Assembly: GCF_000425805.1 (NCBI RefSeq)
Contig: NZ_AUED01000004.1
Location: forward strand, 341,975-405,974
DNA length: 64,000 nt
Direction: 5' to 3'
Origin: Pseudomonas vranovensis DSM 16006
GTDB taxonomy: Bacteria > Pseudomonadota > Gammaproteobacteria > Pseudomonadales > Pseudomonadaceae
Shown here: positions 42,938 through 51,546 of the stretch, one piece after another
Layout: the number at the start of each line of letters is the position of its first letter
Position numbering within the stretch: the first letter of the stretch is position 1
Notes under the pieces: model-generated
Databases searched by the model: none
What the model saw: the letters and a program-made list of their open reading frames with translations, nothing else
What the model was told of the DNA's origin: nothing
Made by a program: the position numbers and the translations under genes

Positions 42938-45784
42938 TTAACCTGCGACCAACACCCGAATCGCTTCAAGGCGCAGGGCGGCTTTTTCCAGCATTGCCAG
43001 GCCTTGTTCGCGTTGCTTGCGCAGGGCGTCGATTTCGGTGTCGCGCACGCTCGGGTTCACTGCTTGCAAGGCGGTCAGACGAGCCAGTTCCTCGTCGGTT
43101 TCGGCAGCCAGTCGACGTTGGGCCTCGGCAACCCGCTCGGCGTGGCGCGGCATGATCTTGGCTTCACCGCTGTTGATCCGTGGCGTCAGCACATCGCGCT
43201 GGGCCTGGATGAACTTGTTGGCGCTGGCCTTGGGCACGCTTTCGAGCTGGTCATTGAGCGTCTCGAACGACACTCGTGAAGCCAAGTCGTTGCCATTGGT
43301 GTCGAGCAGGCAGCGCAACGCGGCCGGTGGCAAGTAACGGCCCAGTTGCAGGGCGCGTGGTGCCACCACTTCGCTGACATACAGCAGTTCGAGCAGCACG
43401 GTACCCGGCTTCAGCGCCTTGTTCTTGATCAGTGCCACGGCGGTGTTGCCCATCGAGCCAGACAGCACCAGGTCCATGCCGCCTTGCACCATTGGGTGCT
43501 CCCAGGTGATGAATTGCATGTCTTCACGAGACAGCGCCTGGTTGCGGTCGTAGGTGATGGTCACGCCTTCGTCGTCACCCAGCGGGAAGCTGGCGTCGAG
43601 CATTTTTTCACTCGGCTTGAGGATCAGGGCGTTTTCCGAGTGGTCTTCGCTGTCGATGCCAAACGCGTCGAACAGGGTCTCCATATAGATCGGCAGGGCA
43701 AACTGGTCGTCTTGCTCGAGGATCGCCTCGACCAACGCCTGGCCTTCACCAGCACCGCCGGAGTTGAGCTCCAGCAAGCGGTCGCGACCGCTGTGCAGTT
43801 CGGCTTCCAGACGCTCGCGCTCGGCACGGGCTTCATCGACCAGTGCTTGCCACTCGCCGTCGTCACCGCTTTCAAGCAGTGGCAGCAGGCGTGGGCCGAA
43901 CTGATGCTGCAGGGCGTTGCCAGTCGGGCAGGTGGCCAGGAAGGCATTCAATGCCTGGTCGTACCATTGGAACAGGCGCTCTTGCGGGCTGTTCTGCAGG
44001 TATGGCACATGCAGTTCGATGATGTGCTTCTGGCCAATCCGGTCCAAGCGGCCGATACGTTGCTCGAGCAGGTCCGGGTGGGCCGGCAGGTCGAACAGCA
44101 CCAGGTGATGGGAGAACTGGAAGTTGCGGCCTTCGCTGCCGATTTCCGAGCAGATCAGCACCTGGGCGCCGAACTCTTCGTCAGCGAAGTAGGCGGCGGC
44201 GCGATCGCGCTCCAGGATGCTCATACCCTCATGAAACACCGTTGCGGGGATGCCGGAGCGCACGCGCAGTGCGTCTTCCAGGTCCATGGCGGTTTCGGCA
44301 TGGGCGCAGATCACCAGGACCTTGACCCGCTTGAGCATCTTCAGGGTATCGATCAGCCAGTCGACGCGCGGGTCGAAGCGCCACCAGCGCTCGTCATCGG
44401 CCATCTCGCCCTGGGCCTGGAAGGCTACTTCCGGGTACAGCTCGGCGTGTTCGCCCAGCGGTAGCTCCATGTATTGGTCCGGGTTTGCCAGCGGATACGG
44501 GTGCAGGTTGCGCTCCGGGAAGCCCTGGACTGCGGCGCGGGTGTTACGGAACAGCACGCGGCCGGTACCGTGGCGGTCGAGCAGTTCGCGAATCAGCCGA
44601 GCGCTGGCCTGGCTGTCGCCATCGCTGACCGCAGCCAGCAACGCCTCACCTTCGGCACCCAGGAAGCCCTGGATGGTGGCGTGCGCCTTGTCCGACAGGC
44701 GACCTTCATCGAGCAGCTCCTGAACGGCTTCGGCGACCGGGCGATAGTGCTCGCTCTCGGCGCGGAAGGCGGCCAGGTCGTGGAAACGGTTGGGATCGAG
44801 CAGGCGTAGACGGGCAAAGTGGCTGTCCTGGCCCAGCTGCTCGGGGGTGGCAGTTAGTAGCAGTACGCCAGGGATGACCTGGGCCAGTTGCTCGACCAGG
44901 CCGTACTCGGGGCTGACCTGGTCTTCATGCCAGACCAGGTGGTGCGCTTCGTCCACAACCAGCAAATCCCAGCCCGCTGCGAACAATGCGTCCTGAGCCT
45001 TTTCATCTTCGGTCAGCCACTCCAGGGCAACCAGCGCCAACTGGGCATCCTCGAAGGGGTTGCTGGCGTCGCTTTCGATGAAGCGTTCGGCATCGAACAG
45101 GGCAACCTGCAGGTTGAATCGGCGGCGCATCTCTACCAGCCACTGGTGCTGCAGGTTCTCGGGAACCAGGATCAGCACACGGCTGGCGCGGCCGGTCAGC
45201 AGTTGGCGGTGAATCACCAGGCCCGCTTCAATGGTTTTGCCCAGGCCTACTTCGTCGGCCAGCAATACGCGTGGGGCGATCCGGTCCGCAACTTCGCGGG
45301 CAATGTGCAGTTGGTGAGCGATAGGCTGGGCGCGTGTGCCGCCCAGGCCCCAAAGCGACGATTGCAACTGGCGGCTGGTATGTTCCAGGGTGTTGTAGCG
45401 CAGCGAGAACCATGGCAGCGGGTCGATCTGTCCGGCGAACAGACGGTCGCTGGCCAGGCGGAACTGAATGAAGTTCGATAGCTGGGTTTCAGGCAAGGTA
45501 CGGGCCTGATTCTCTGCATCGAGGCCGTGGTAGACCAGCAGGCCCTCGACATCGTCGACTTCGCGGACAGTCAGTTTCCAGCCTTCGAAATGCGTGATCT
45601 GGTCGCCAGGCGAGAAGCGCACCCGGGTCAGGGGCGCATTGCGCAGGGAGTACTGGCGGGTGTCGCCAGTGGCCGGGTAGAGCACGGTCAACAAGCGGCC
45701 GTCCTGTGCCAGAACGGTCCCTAGACCTAGCTCGGCTTCGCTGTCGCTGATCCAGCGTTGCCCCGGTTGATACTGCTGCGCCAT
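42938..45784 (-). CDS. rapA: RNA polymerase-associated ATPase RapA (HepA)
   Basis: 948-residue Swi2/Snf2 ATPase that recycles RNA polymerase stalled after transcription. The N-terminal two Tudor/KOW-like domains (about 1-105; [17 protein letters not shown]) precede the helicase core. Walker A is [12 protein letters not shown] (about 175-186), motif II is DEAHHL, and motif VI falls in [12 protein letters not shown]. The C-terminal RapA-specific region is present to the end ([16 protein letters not shown]). Length is normal. An AAGG ribosome site precedes the ATG at 45784. It is monocistronic. Confidence 0.96.
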   Translation of the reverse strand: MAQQYQPGQRWISDSEAELGLGTVLAQDGRLLTVLYPATGDTRQYSLRNAPLTRVRFSPGDQITHFEGWKLTVREVDDVEGLLVYHGLDAENQARTLPETQLSNFIQFRLASDRLFAGQIDPLPWFSLRYNTLEHTSRQLQSSLWGLGGTRAQPIAHQLHIAREVADRIAPRVLLADEVGLGKTIEAGLVIHRQLLTGRASRVLILVPENLQHQWLVEMRRRFNLQVALFDAERFIESDASNPFEDAQLALVALEWLTEDEKAQDALFAAGWDLLVVDEAHHLVWHEDQVSPEYGLVEQLAQVIPGVLLLTATPEQLGQDSHFARLRLLDPNRFHDLAAFRAESEHYRPVAEAVQELLDEGRLSDKAHATIQGFLGAEGEALLAAVSDGDSQASARLIRELLDRHGTGRVLFRNTRAAVQGFPERNLHPYPLANPDQYMELPLGEHAELYPEVAFQAQGEMADDERWWRFDPRVDWLIDTLKMLKRVKVLVICAHAETAMDLEDALRVRSGIPATVFHEGMSILERDRAAAYFADEEFGAQVLICSEIGSEGRNFQFSHHLVLFDLPAHPDLLEQRIGRLDRIGQKHIIELHVPYLQNSPQERLFQWYDQALNAFLATCPTGNALQHQFGPRLLPLLESGDDGEWQALVDEARAERERLEAELHSGRDRLLELNSGGAGEGQALVEAILEQDDQFALPIYMETLFDAFGIDSEDHSENALILKPSEKMLDASFPLGDDEGVTITYDRNQALSREDMQFITWEHPMVQGGMDLVLSGSMGNTAVALIKNKALKPGTVLLELLYVSEVVAPRALQLGRYLPPAALRCLLDTNGNDLASRVSFETLNDQLESVPKASANKFIQAQRDVLTPRINSGEAKIMPRHAERVAEAQRRLAAETDEELARLTALQAVNPSVRDTEIDALRKQREQGLAMLEKAALRLEAIRVLVAG

Positions 45785-45878
45785 ACTGCCTTACTCCCGC
45801 CATGAAAAAGCCGACTATCTTAACGGATAGGAGCTGTTCAGACCAAAGAGTCTAGCATTTCAGCCTGTGGCCCCATAA

Positions 45879-46004
45879 AACGATGAGGTCCTTATCAATG
45901 CCATTTTTGGGGACTTCGACCTGCTGATTGTCCCTGAGGGCTTTCCCCCGGACACTTTGCGCGCGTTTCGCGACGGCGATCTCAACAGCCACAGTTTCCC
46001 GTAA
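45879..46004 (+). pseudogene. Possible gene remnant (C-terminal fragment, no start)
   Basis: An open stretch of 41 codons between two TAA stops reads NDEVLINAIFGDFDLLIVPE and continues GFPPDTLRAFRDGDLNSHSF. It has protein-like composition and GC-rich third positions but no ATG, GTG or TTG near its beginning and no ribosome site. I interpret it as the decayed end of a lost gene. The family is not recognised. Confidence 0.35.
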
Positions 46005-46180
46005 TCATTCAGGCTTGGCAGCCGTTATGCGGTGCCCGACAAGGCCGCCACCGATAATTCACGTATCAACAATGAACGGCAGCTTTACAGGCACGCGACG
46101 CAAGTGCACCGTGCCGTTATTGTTTGTGGGCGCCGGTTGCGGGCAATGTGTCCGTCGCGAAGTTTGTTTAATGGTCTTTT

Positions 46181-46201
46181 TTAATCATACTGTATGGTTA
46201 A
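46181..46201. promoter_or_regulatory. Operator-like palindrome
   Basis: TTAATCATAC and GTATGGTTAA, ten-base arms with one mismatch about a single central T. It sits in the gene-free region about 445 bases ahead of the orphan gene at 46645. Function unknown. Confidence 0.4.
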
Positions 46202-46644
46202 TTAACTTGCGGATGACGAAATGGAACGCTGTTCTGCAGCGTTGGGGGGGCAAGTCGGTGTGACGCTGAGGGGAGGGTGATGCCATCGGGTTAAAGGCTT
46301 TGGAATAGTTCTACAATGGCTGTAGGAAAATTCTACATTTAGGTGGGTTAATAAATTCGCATACCTATGGATACGCTGTGTTGGTCGCAGTAAAATTACA
46401 ATTTTCAAACGCGTAACCCCCTGGGAAAGGCCGTACTTCAAAGGCTGCAGCGCACGATGGCCATATGCCTGGTCACCTAGGCAGTGCGCAGATTCAAGCA
46501 AGGTGCGTCATTGCAACCTGTCGCTGGAATATTTACGATTGAGTGATCGGATAATTCTATTTTGCGTCGCCGCACCAATGGAGTGTAAGGGGTGATGGCA
46601 GGCGTAGAGAATATTAAATAAGCTCAATTTGAGGGCGGTGAAGT

Positions 46645-47289
46645 ATGATTGAAAAAGTGTTGGTGGGTCGGTACCTTAAAAAGCCGGGGGAGTATTTTCA
46701 GGATAACTTCATGCCGGATAACCCCAGTTTTCCCGAGCACTTTCTGGAGGCGGTGAATAGTTCTTATAATATCGGTGTTTCTGTGCGTTCAGGTTTTCTG
46801 GGGACAGGCCCTAGATCAATTGAAATGAATGAGGGTGCCCAGGACAATGTGCACAGGATCTTCAAGTGGCTTCCTTACGTCCCCGGTAAAGTAACGTGCA
46901 TCCGTGATACCGGCCATGATGTTCTGACAGGCAAAATGTCGGGTTGCTGGATCACGAGGTTCAACCTGAACGGCATTCGATATATAGGTCATATTGGTAC
47001 GGGATCGACACGTGTCCTGGACGGCACCCGGCAAGCCAACGATGCGTGGAAGAATGCGGTTTCTGATGGCAGGGTTACCCAGGTCTCTGCATTCAATCCC
47101 ACACGAGGAATGACCTCGGCGCAAATGTTTGTGGACAAGGCGTTATCAAAAGAATTTTATGCAGTGGTCGACGCGCAGGGCAAATTCTATACGCTGGTGC
47201 TTGGGATGACGATGAACTCAACATGGGCGAGCGGTAAGAAAATCTGCGCTGTCTACCCCATGTCGCCCACGCCTTATGTGTGTAGCTGA
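46645..47289 (+). CDS. Unrecognised protein, probably accessory
   Basis: 214 residues, soluble, no signal peptide or membrane segment. Conserved-looking words are RIFKWLPYVPGKVTCIRDTG, HDVLTGKMSGCWITRF, GIRYIGHIGTG and AFNPTRGMTSAQMF; Cys, His and Asp in the middle third could be catalytic, but that is a guess. It has a GGTGAAGT ribosome region. GC content is lower than neighbours and codon use differs (more A/T-ending codons), which with the AT-rich upstream DNA suggests horizontal transfer. No partner gene is adjacent. I cannot assign a function; effector or toxin-related roles are possible but unsupported. Confidence 0.72.
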   Translation: MIEKVLVGRYLKKPGEYFQDNFMPDNPSFPEHFLEAVNSSYNIGVSVRSGFLGTGPRSIEMNEGAQDNVHRIFKWLPYVPGKVTCIRDTGHDVLTGKMSGCWITRFNLNGIRYIGHIGTGSTRVLDGTRQANDAWKNAVSDGRVTQVSAFNPTRGMTSAQMFVDKALSKEFYAVVDAQGKFYTLVLGMTMNSTWASGKKICAVYPMSPTPYVCS

Positions 47290-47430
47290 CATCAATCAAT
47301 GTGTTTCCATAAGGTGATGATCGGCACCTTAGGCGCTTGAGGGCAGTGCGCTCTGCCTGCCCACATTCATCACCATCGGCTCAAGAATACCGCGCTGCGG
47401 CCGACACATTGGCGACAGGAGATCACCATC

Positions 47431-47760
47431 ATGCTGCCGCCCCTCATTCCGCTCAGTGCTGCCCCCGTGACGTCGCAACTGGACCCGGTCAAGCCGACGC
47501 CGGATATCAAGCCAGTGGTGCCTGCCCAGCCGAGTTCCAGTGACGGCGCCATCGACCTCAAGCACCGCGATCCGCACCAAGCGGCGCTGCTGCTGCGTGA
47601 GGAGCAACAGCGCAAGCAGCGCCGGCATCAGCCGAATGGGGAGCAAGCGGATTATCAGCCTGTACCAGGCGATGAGGTCAATGCCGACAACACGGTGCCG
47701 GTCGCGCCATTGATCGATGATGAGCCCCGTCAGGGCCAGCTGGTGGACATCGAAGTCTGA
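47431..47760 (+). CDS. Small Pro/Gln/Arg-rich conserved protein, unknown
   Basis: 109 residues starting MLPPLIPLSAAPVTSQLDPV. It is hydrophilic and low in complexity: a Pro-rich N-terminus with KPVVPAQPSS, a central LLLREEQQRKQRRHQPNGEQ charged helix, and an acidic C-terminus ending QLVDIEV. It is likely mostly disordered. An AGGAG site lies 9 bases before the ATG. I recall similar proteins in other pseudomonads near rapA, but without a known role. Codon usage is typical of the genome, unlike the preceding gene. Confidence 0.7.
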   Translation: MLPPLIPLSAAPVTSQLDPVKPTPDIKPVVPAQPSSSDGAIDLKHRDPHQAALLLREEQQRKQRRHQPNGEQADYQPVPGDEVNADNTVPVAPLIDDEPRQGQLVDIEV

Positions 47761-47838
47761 AACGATGCGCCCGTACTGGTCAGACCCGGTTGCAGCCTTC
47801 ATTATTATGGAATCGCCGTCCGCTTCCTGAGCCAGACC

Positions 47839-48000
47839 ATGAGCCAAGATGACAACCTGATCGACCTCGGTGCCGAACGCGCCCGACGCGTCCACGACCT
47901 CAATGAAAAACGCCTGAATGAAGTACGCCAGGCGTTTGAACAGGCCATGCCACTGGGCAAGGTCAAGAAGAAGCCCAAGGGCAAACCCAAGAAGCGTTGA
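47839..48000 (+). CDS. Small basic-tailed conserved protein, unknown
   Basis: 53 residues starting MSQDDNLIDLGAERARRVHD, then LNEKRLNEVRQAFEQAMPLG, ending in a very basic tail (KVKKKPKGKPKKR). A predicted single long helix followed by a Lys-rich extension suggests nucleic-acid or ribosome binding (inference). It is too short for most gene finders. The frame has GC-rich third positions and keeps clear of stops. The ribosome site is weak (GAGCCAGACC). It lies 78 bases after the preceding small gene and just before the Anr-type boxes. Confidence 0.65.
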   Translation: MSQDDNLIDLGAERARRVHDLNEKRLNEVRQAFEQAMPLGKVKKKPKGKPKKR

Positions 48001-48004
48001 AAGC

Positions 48005-48018
48005 TTGATGCAGGTCAA
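48005..48018. promoter_or_regulatory. Anr/FNR-type box (upstream)
   Basis: TTGATGCAGGTCAA matches the TTGAT-N4-ATCAA consensus except for one base. Its centre is 51 bases (about five helical turns) ahead of a second box. Confidence 0.6.
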
Positions 48019-48055
48019 GCCTGCCCCCCCCTCCTGCGCCCGGCCCCGGGTGCCA

Positions 48056-48069
48056 TTGACCTCGGTCAA
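48056..48069. promoter_or_regulatory. Anr/FNR-type box (promoter-proximal) of ccoM
   Basis: TTGACCTCGGTCAA is a perfect TTGAC-N4-GTCAA palindrome (two changes from the strict consensus). A weak -10-like GATACC at 48090-48095 would place a start point near 48103, putting this box at about -40, the activating position for Anr. Confidence 0.6.
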
Positions 48070-48134
48070 TTTCTTCCCGCCGTCCATTCGATACCTTGAG
48101 CCCATCAGACAGGTGCAGGCAAATGGAGGCCGAC

Positions 48135-48251
48135 ATGTTCTTCGATAATGTGGTTATCGCTGGAGTAATTACGGTCGGCCTGATGTTGCTATTCTTCGTT
48201 GGATTCGGAATTTTCATCTGGAAGGACTCGACCAAGCGCAAACAGCGCTGA
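48135..48251 (+). CDS. ccoM: Single-helix small protein, probably cbb3 oxidase subunit CcoM
   Basis: 38 residues: MFFDNVVIAGVITVGLMLLF, then FVGFGIFIWKDSTKRKQR. It has one membrane helix with a short basic tail. Length, the Phe-Asp-Asn start and the FIWKDS end agree with my memory of CcoM, the extra subunit found in the P. stutzeri cbb3-type cytochrome oxidase. GGAGG 6-10 bases ahead of the ATG is a strong ribosome site. Two Anr-type boxes upstream and an intrinsic terminator downstream show a self-contained, oxygen-regulated unit, which fits that role. The main ccoNOQP genes are not in this window. Confidence 0.7.
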   Translation: MFFDNVVIAGVITVGLMLLFFVGFGIFIWKDSTKRKQR

Positions 48252-48284
48252 TTCTTCCAGATTCACGGGCACGCAAGGCATTTA

Positions 48285-48310
48285 GGGTGACTTCGGTCGC
48301 CCATTTTTTT
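48285..48310 (+). terminator. Intrinsic terminator of ccoM
   Basis: GGGTGAC-TTCG-GTCGCCC stem with a UUCG tetraloop, followed by CATTTTTTT, 34 bases after the stop codon. Confidence 0.9.
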
Positions 48311-48314
48311 TGCC

Positions 48315-48396
48315 TGTAGGAACGGGCTTGCCCCGCGATAGTCATTTCGCCTGATTTCACTCATCCATCGCATCGCAGGGCAAGCCCGCTCCTGTA
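48315..48396. repeat. REP pair (BIME)
   Basis: TGTAGGAACGGGCTTGCCCC at 48315-48334 and the inverted copy GCAGGGCAAGCCCGCTCCTG at 48375-48394, separated by about 40 bases, between the ccoM terminator and the efflux operon. Confidence 0.85.
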
Positions 48397-48487
48397 TGGC
48401 TTGATAGTTAGCTAGCTAATTATTAAGCTTCAACCTTTCCGCACCATCCTGACTATCTTTAGATCATCGTTTTCCAAGGTTCGTCCC

Positions 48488-50476
48488 GTGCCCATCACGT
48501 TGCAGGCCCTGCTGGCGCCGAACAGACTCGCTGTGCAATTTGCCCTCAAGACCGTGCTCGGTGGCGGCCTGGCCTTGTGGCTGGCATTGCGTTGGGGGCT
48601 TGAGCAACCGGCGTGGGCATTGATGACCGCCTTTATCGTTGCCCAACCGCTGTCGGGCATGGTTCTGCAGAAGGGCTTGGCGCGGCTGTTCGGTACCCTG
48701 GTTGGCACCATCATGTCAGTGGTGTTCATGGGACTGTTCGCCCAGACGCCCTGGTTGTTCCTGCTGGCCCTGGCCTTGTGGCTGGCACTGTGTACCGCTT
48801 GCTCGACGTTGCTGCGCAGCGCCTGGTCTTATTCATTCGTACTGGCCGGCTACACCGTGGCGATCATTGCCTTGCCGGCGATCAGCCATCCGCTGCTGGT
48901 GTTCGACCAGGCCGTGGCGCGTTGTACCGAGATCTGCCTGGGCATTGTCTGTGCCACGGCCAGCAGCGCCTTGCTCTGGCCAATGCGGGTCGAGCAGCAA
49001 TTGGGCGGGCAGGCGCGGCAGGCCTGGATCAATGGTCTACAGGCAGCCAGTGCGACCCTGACGGGCGAGGAGCAGGCCCGTAAAGGGCTTCTGGAGATTC
49101 TCGGACGTATCGTTGCCGTGGATGCCCAGCGCGAACACGCCTGGTTTGAAGGGCGACTGGGACGGGAGCGGGGCCGGGCCATTCGGGGCTTGAGTCAGAA
49201 GCTGCTGGTGCTGTTGCGAATTGCCCGTTCGGTGCGTCGCCAGTGGCAGCAACTGGACCAGGCCCAGACCTTGCACCTGCAACCCTGGCTCGATGAGGTC
49301 CGGGCCGCCCTGGCCACACCTGACCAGGCGAGTTTGCTGTTGCTGCGTCAGCGCGTTTGGGACGCGGCCCACGATGACACCATCAATACGGCCGAACACT
49401 ATTGCCTGGCACGCCTGACCTTGCTGCTGGATACCGCCATGGCGGCGACCCTGGCGCTGCGCGCGGTGGAAGAGGGCAAGGCACCGCTGGATGTACCTGA
49501 TAGCCTCGCCGCGCACCGCGATGTGCCGCTGGCATTGTTGTTCGGATCGCGCAGTGCGCTTGCATTTCTGGCCATGGCCAGCTTCTGGCTGGCCACTGCC
49601 TGGACTGCGGCTCCAGGCGGGTTGGTGCTCACCTGTGTCGTCTGCAGTTTGTTCGCCAGCCGCGAGAACGGTGCGCAGATCGGCATGAGCTTTTTGCGCG
49701 GGATTCTGCTGGCAATCCCGGTAGCGTTTTTTGTGGGGCAGATTCTGTTGCCCCAGTGGAACGGTTTTCCCATGTTGTGCATGGCCATGGGCGTGCCTTT
49801 GTTCTTTGGAGCGTTGGGCATGGCCAATCCGCGCATCGGCGCCACGGCCACCTCGTATTGCCTGCACTTCATTGTGCTGGTGGCACCGCTCAACGCCATG
49901 AGCTTCGAGGTGGCGACCTTCCTCAACAGTGCCCAGGCCATGTTGATCGGTGTGGGGGCTGCGGTGCTGGCGTTCAAGCTGCTGGTGCTGCGTAACCCGG
50001 CGTGGCATGGCCGGCGGTTGCGGGCTGCCACCCAGAACGATCTGGTGCGTTTGACCCGGCGGGATCTGCGCGGGGCCGAAACCTGGTTCGGTGGCCGGAT
50101 GGCCGACCGCCTGTTGCAACTGGCACGGCATTACACCGCGCTGCCGGAGCAGGACCGCAGCCGTTGGGACGATGGTGTGCATGGATTGGATATCGGTGAT
50201 GAGCTGCTGCACCTGCGCCATTGCCTGGCCGTGGCCCAGGCGCCGCTGGCCGCTGCCGAGCGGGAGTATCTGCAGCAATTGGAAGCGGTGTTGGCGCGTG
50301 GGCCGGCACCGGGTCGGGGTCAGCGCCTGGATGCGGCCAGCGAACAGTTTATCAAGGCCCTGCAACGCCAGCCTCCCAGCGATCCACTGCGTCTGGCGGT
50401 GGGCGCGGTGTTGCAGCTGCAGCGCAGTTGGGGCAAATGGTGTCGACGCCAGGAGGAAATCCATGGGTTTGCGTGA
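48488..50476 (+). CDS. FUSC-family inner-membrane efflux component (AaeB-like)
   Basis: 662 residues. Two sets of about five membrane helices separated and followed by soluble domains, the FUSC layout. RLAVQFALKTVLGGGLALWLAL and QPAWALMTAFIVAQPLSG are the typical N-terminal segment. With the DUF1656 and HlyD genes downstream it forms an AaeXAB-type pump for aromatic carboxylic acids or similar toxic metabolites. The start is GTG at 48488. The 3' end overlaps the next gene by 14 bases. No outer-membrane channel gene is present, so a TolC-like partner must be elsewhere. Confidence 0.9.
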   Translation: MPITLQALLAPNRLAVQFALKTVLGGGLALWLALRWGLEQPAWALMTAFIVAQPLSGMVLQKGLARLFGTLVGTIMSVVFMGLFAQTPWLFLLALALWLALCTACSTLLRSAWSYSFVLAGYTVAIIALPAISHPLLVFDQAVARCTEICLGIVCATASSALLWPMRVEQQLGGQARQAWINGLQAASATLTGEEQARKGLLEILGRIVAVDAQREHAWFEGRLGRERGRAIRGLSQKLLVLLRIARSVRRQWQQLDQAQTLHLQPWLDEVRAALATPDQASLLLLRQRVWDAAHDDTINTAEHYCLARLTLLLDTAMAATLALRAVEEGKAPLDVPDSLAAHRDVPLALLFGSRSALAFLAMASFWLATAWTAAPGGLVLTCVVCSLFASRENGAQIGMSFLRGILLAIPVAFFVGQILLPQWNGFPMLCMAMGVPLFFGALGMANPRIGATATSYCLHFIVLVAPLNAMSFEVATFLNSAQAMLIGVGAAVLAFKLLVLRNPAWHGRRLRAATQNDLVRLTRRDLRGAETWFGGRMADRLLQLARHYTALPEQDRSRWDDGVHGLDIGDELLHLRHCLAVAQAPLAAAEREYLQQLEAVLARGPAPGRGQRLDAASEQFIKALQRQPPSDPLRLAVGAVLQLQRSWGKWCRRQEEIHGFA

Positions 50477-50669
50477 GTGGGCATTGGGCGGCGTACTGCT
50501 CAGCCCGTTTCTGATTTATGTGGTATTGGCGTTGGCAGTGACCGCTGCGGTGCGGTTGCTGTTGCGCCTGACGCCGTTGGGGCGATGGATCTGGCATGAA
50601 GCCTTGTTCGATTGCGCGCTGTTCGTTTGTGTCTTGACCGGGGTAACGCTCGGGTTGGGGCCTTTGTAA
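50463..50669 (+). CDS. DUF1656 small membrane protein (AaeX-like)
   Basis: 68 residues with two membrane helices (about 10-30 and 46-65). The family words WALGGVLLSPFLIYVVLALA and WHEALFDCALFVCVL are present. It is the constant small partner of FUSC efflux pumps. Its ATG lies within the end of the FUSC gene (14-base overlap), and the HlyD gene starts 12 bases after its stop, so the three are one operon. Confidence 0.88.
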   Translation: MGLREWALGGVLLSPFLIYVVLALAVTAAVRLLLRLTPLGRWIWHEALFDCALFVCVLTGVTLGLGPL

Positions 50670-50681
50670 GGAGTGTGGACC

Positions 50682-51545
50682 ATGCGTGCATTGGTACGTA
50701 TCGCAGTGACGCTGAGCCTGGTGGCAGTGGCAGTATTTGCCGGCTGGAAGCTCTGGCAGTACTACATGCTCACTCCCTGGACCCGCGATGCGAAAATTCG
50801 CGCTGACGTGGTGATCATCGCCCCCGACGTGTCGGGCTGGGTGCGCGAACTCAAGGTCCAGGACAACCAGCAGGTAAAGAAGGGGGACTTGCTCATGTCG
50901 ATCGACCGCGACCGTTTTGAAGCCGCCCTTGAAAAGGCCAATGCCGTGGCCGAGACCCGCCAGCATCAACTGCGCCTGCGTGAACACGAAGCCTCCCGAC
51001 GCCTGGCCCTGGGGCCGCAGGCAATCAGCGCCGAGTTACGTGAAAACGCCCAGATCAACGCCGCGGTGGCCCGGGGCCAATTGCGTGAAGCGCAGGCCGA
51101 AGTCACGGAAGCAGCCATCAACCTGGCCCGCAGCCAGGTCAAGGCGCCACGTGATGGTCATATCACCAACTTGCGCTTGGCCGAGGGCAACTTCGTCAAT
51201 GCCGGGCAGCCGGTCATGGCCTTGATCGACGACTCGACCTTCTATGTTCAGGCCTATTTTGAAGAGACCAAGTTGCCGCGCATCCGCGTCGGCGACCCGG
51301 TCAAGGTCTGGTTGATGAGCGCCGGTGAGCCCATGCAGGGACATGTCGAGAGCATCAGTCGCGGGATCACCGATCGAAACACCAATCCCGACAGCCAGTT
51401 GCTTGCCGAAGTCGAGCCGACCTTCAACTGGGTGCGCCTGGCACAGCGTATCCCTGTGCGGATCAAGCTGGATCAGATTCCCGAGGACATGCCGCTGAGC
51501 GCCGGCATGACGGCCAGCGTCCAGGTGCATGAAGACCAGCGCTGA
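50682..51545 (+). CDS. HlyD-family periplasmic adaptor (AaeA-like)
   Basis: 287 residues. One N-terminal membrane anchor (about 6-26), then a biotinyl-lipoyl half-motif (VVIIAPDVSGWVRELKVQDN), a coiled-coil hairpin (about 85-150), the second lipoyl half (VKAPRDGHITNLRLAEGNFV) and a beta-barrel ending AGMTASVQVHEDQR. It joins the FUSC pump to an outer-membrane channel. AAGGAG 8 bases ahead fixes the ATG at 50682. Confidence 0.92.
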   Translation: MRALVRIAVTLSLVAVAVFAGWKLWQYYMLTPWTRDAKIRADVVIIAPDVSGWVRELKVQDNQQVKKGDLLMSIDRDRFEAALEKANAVAETRQHQLRLREHEASRRLALGPQAISAELRENAQINAAVARGQLREAQAEVTEAAINLARSQVKAPRDGHITNLRLAEGNFVNAGQPVMALIDDSTFYVQAYFEETKLPRIRVGDPVKVWLMSAGEPMQGHVESISRGITDRNTNPDSQLLAEVEPTFNWVRLAQRIPVRIKLDQIPEDMPLSAGMTASVQVHEDQR

Positions 51546-51546
51546 C

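Larger units (their letters stand above)
45785..46644. other. Long AT-richer gene-free stretch upstream of rapA and the orphan gene
   Basis: 860 bases with no convincing intact gene. It holds the rapA promoter, a 41-codon fragment that looks like gene remains (45879-46004), an operator-like palindrome (46181-46201) and AT-rich DNA from about 46290 to 46640. Base composition is visibly lower in GC than the flanks, suggesting acquired or decayed DNA. Confidence 0.7.

Noticed and set aside
45928..46263. A 111-codon open frame in the gap right of rapA
   Set aside because: It starts at a TTG with no ribosome site, has low protein character (Arg/Pro/Cys scatter) and crosses the palindrome at 46181.
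46290..46640. A small RNA gene in the AT-rich part of the gap
   Set aside because: No promoter-plus-terminator pair or stable hairpin with a U-run was found.
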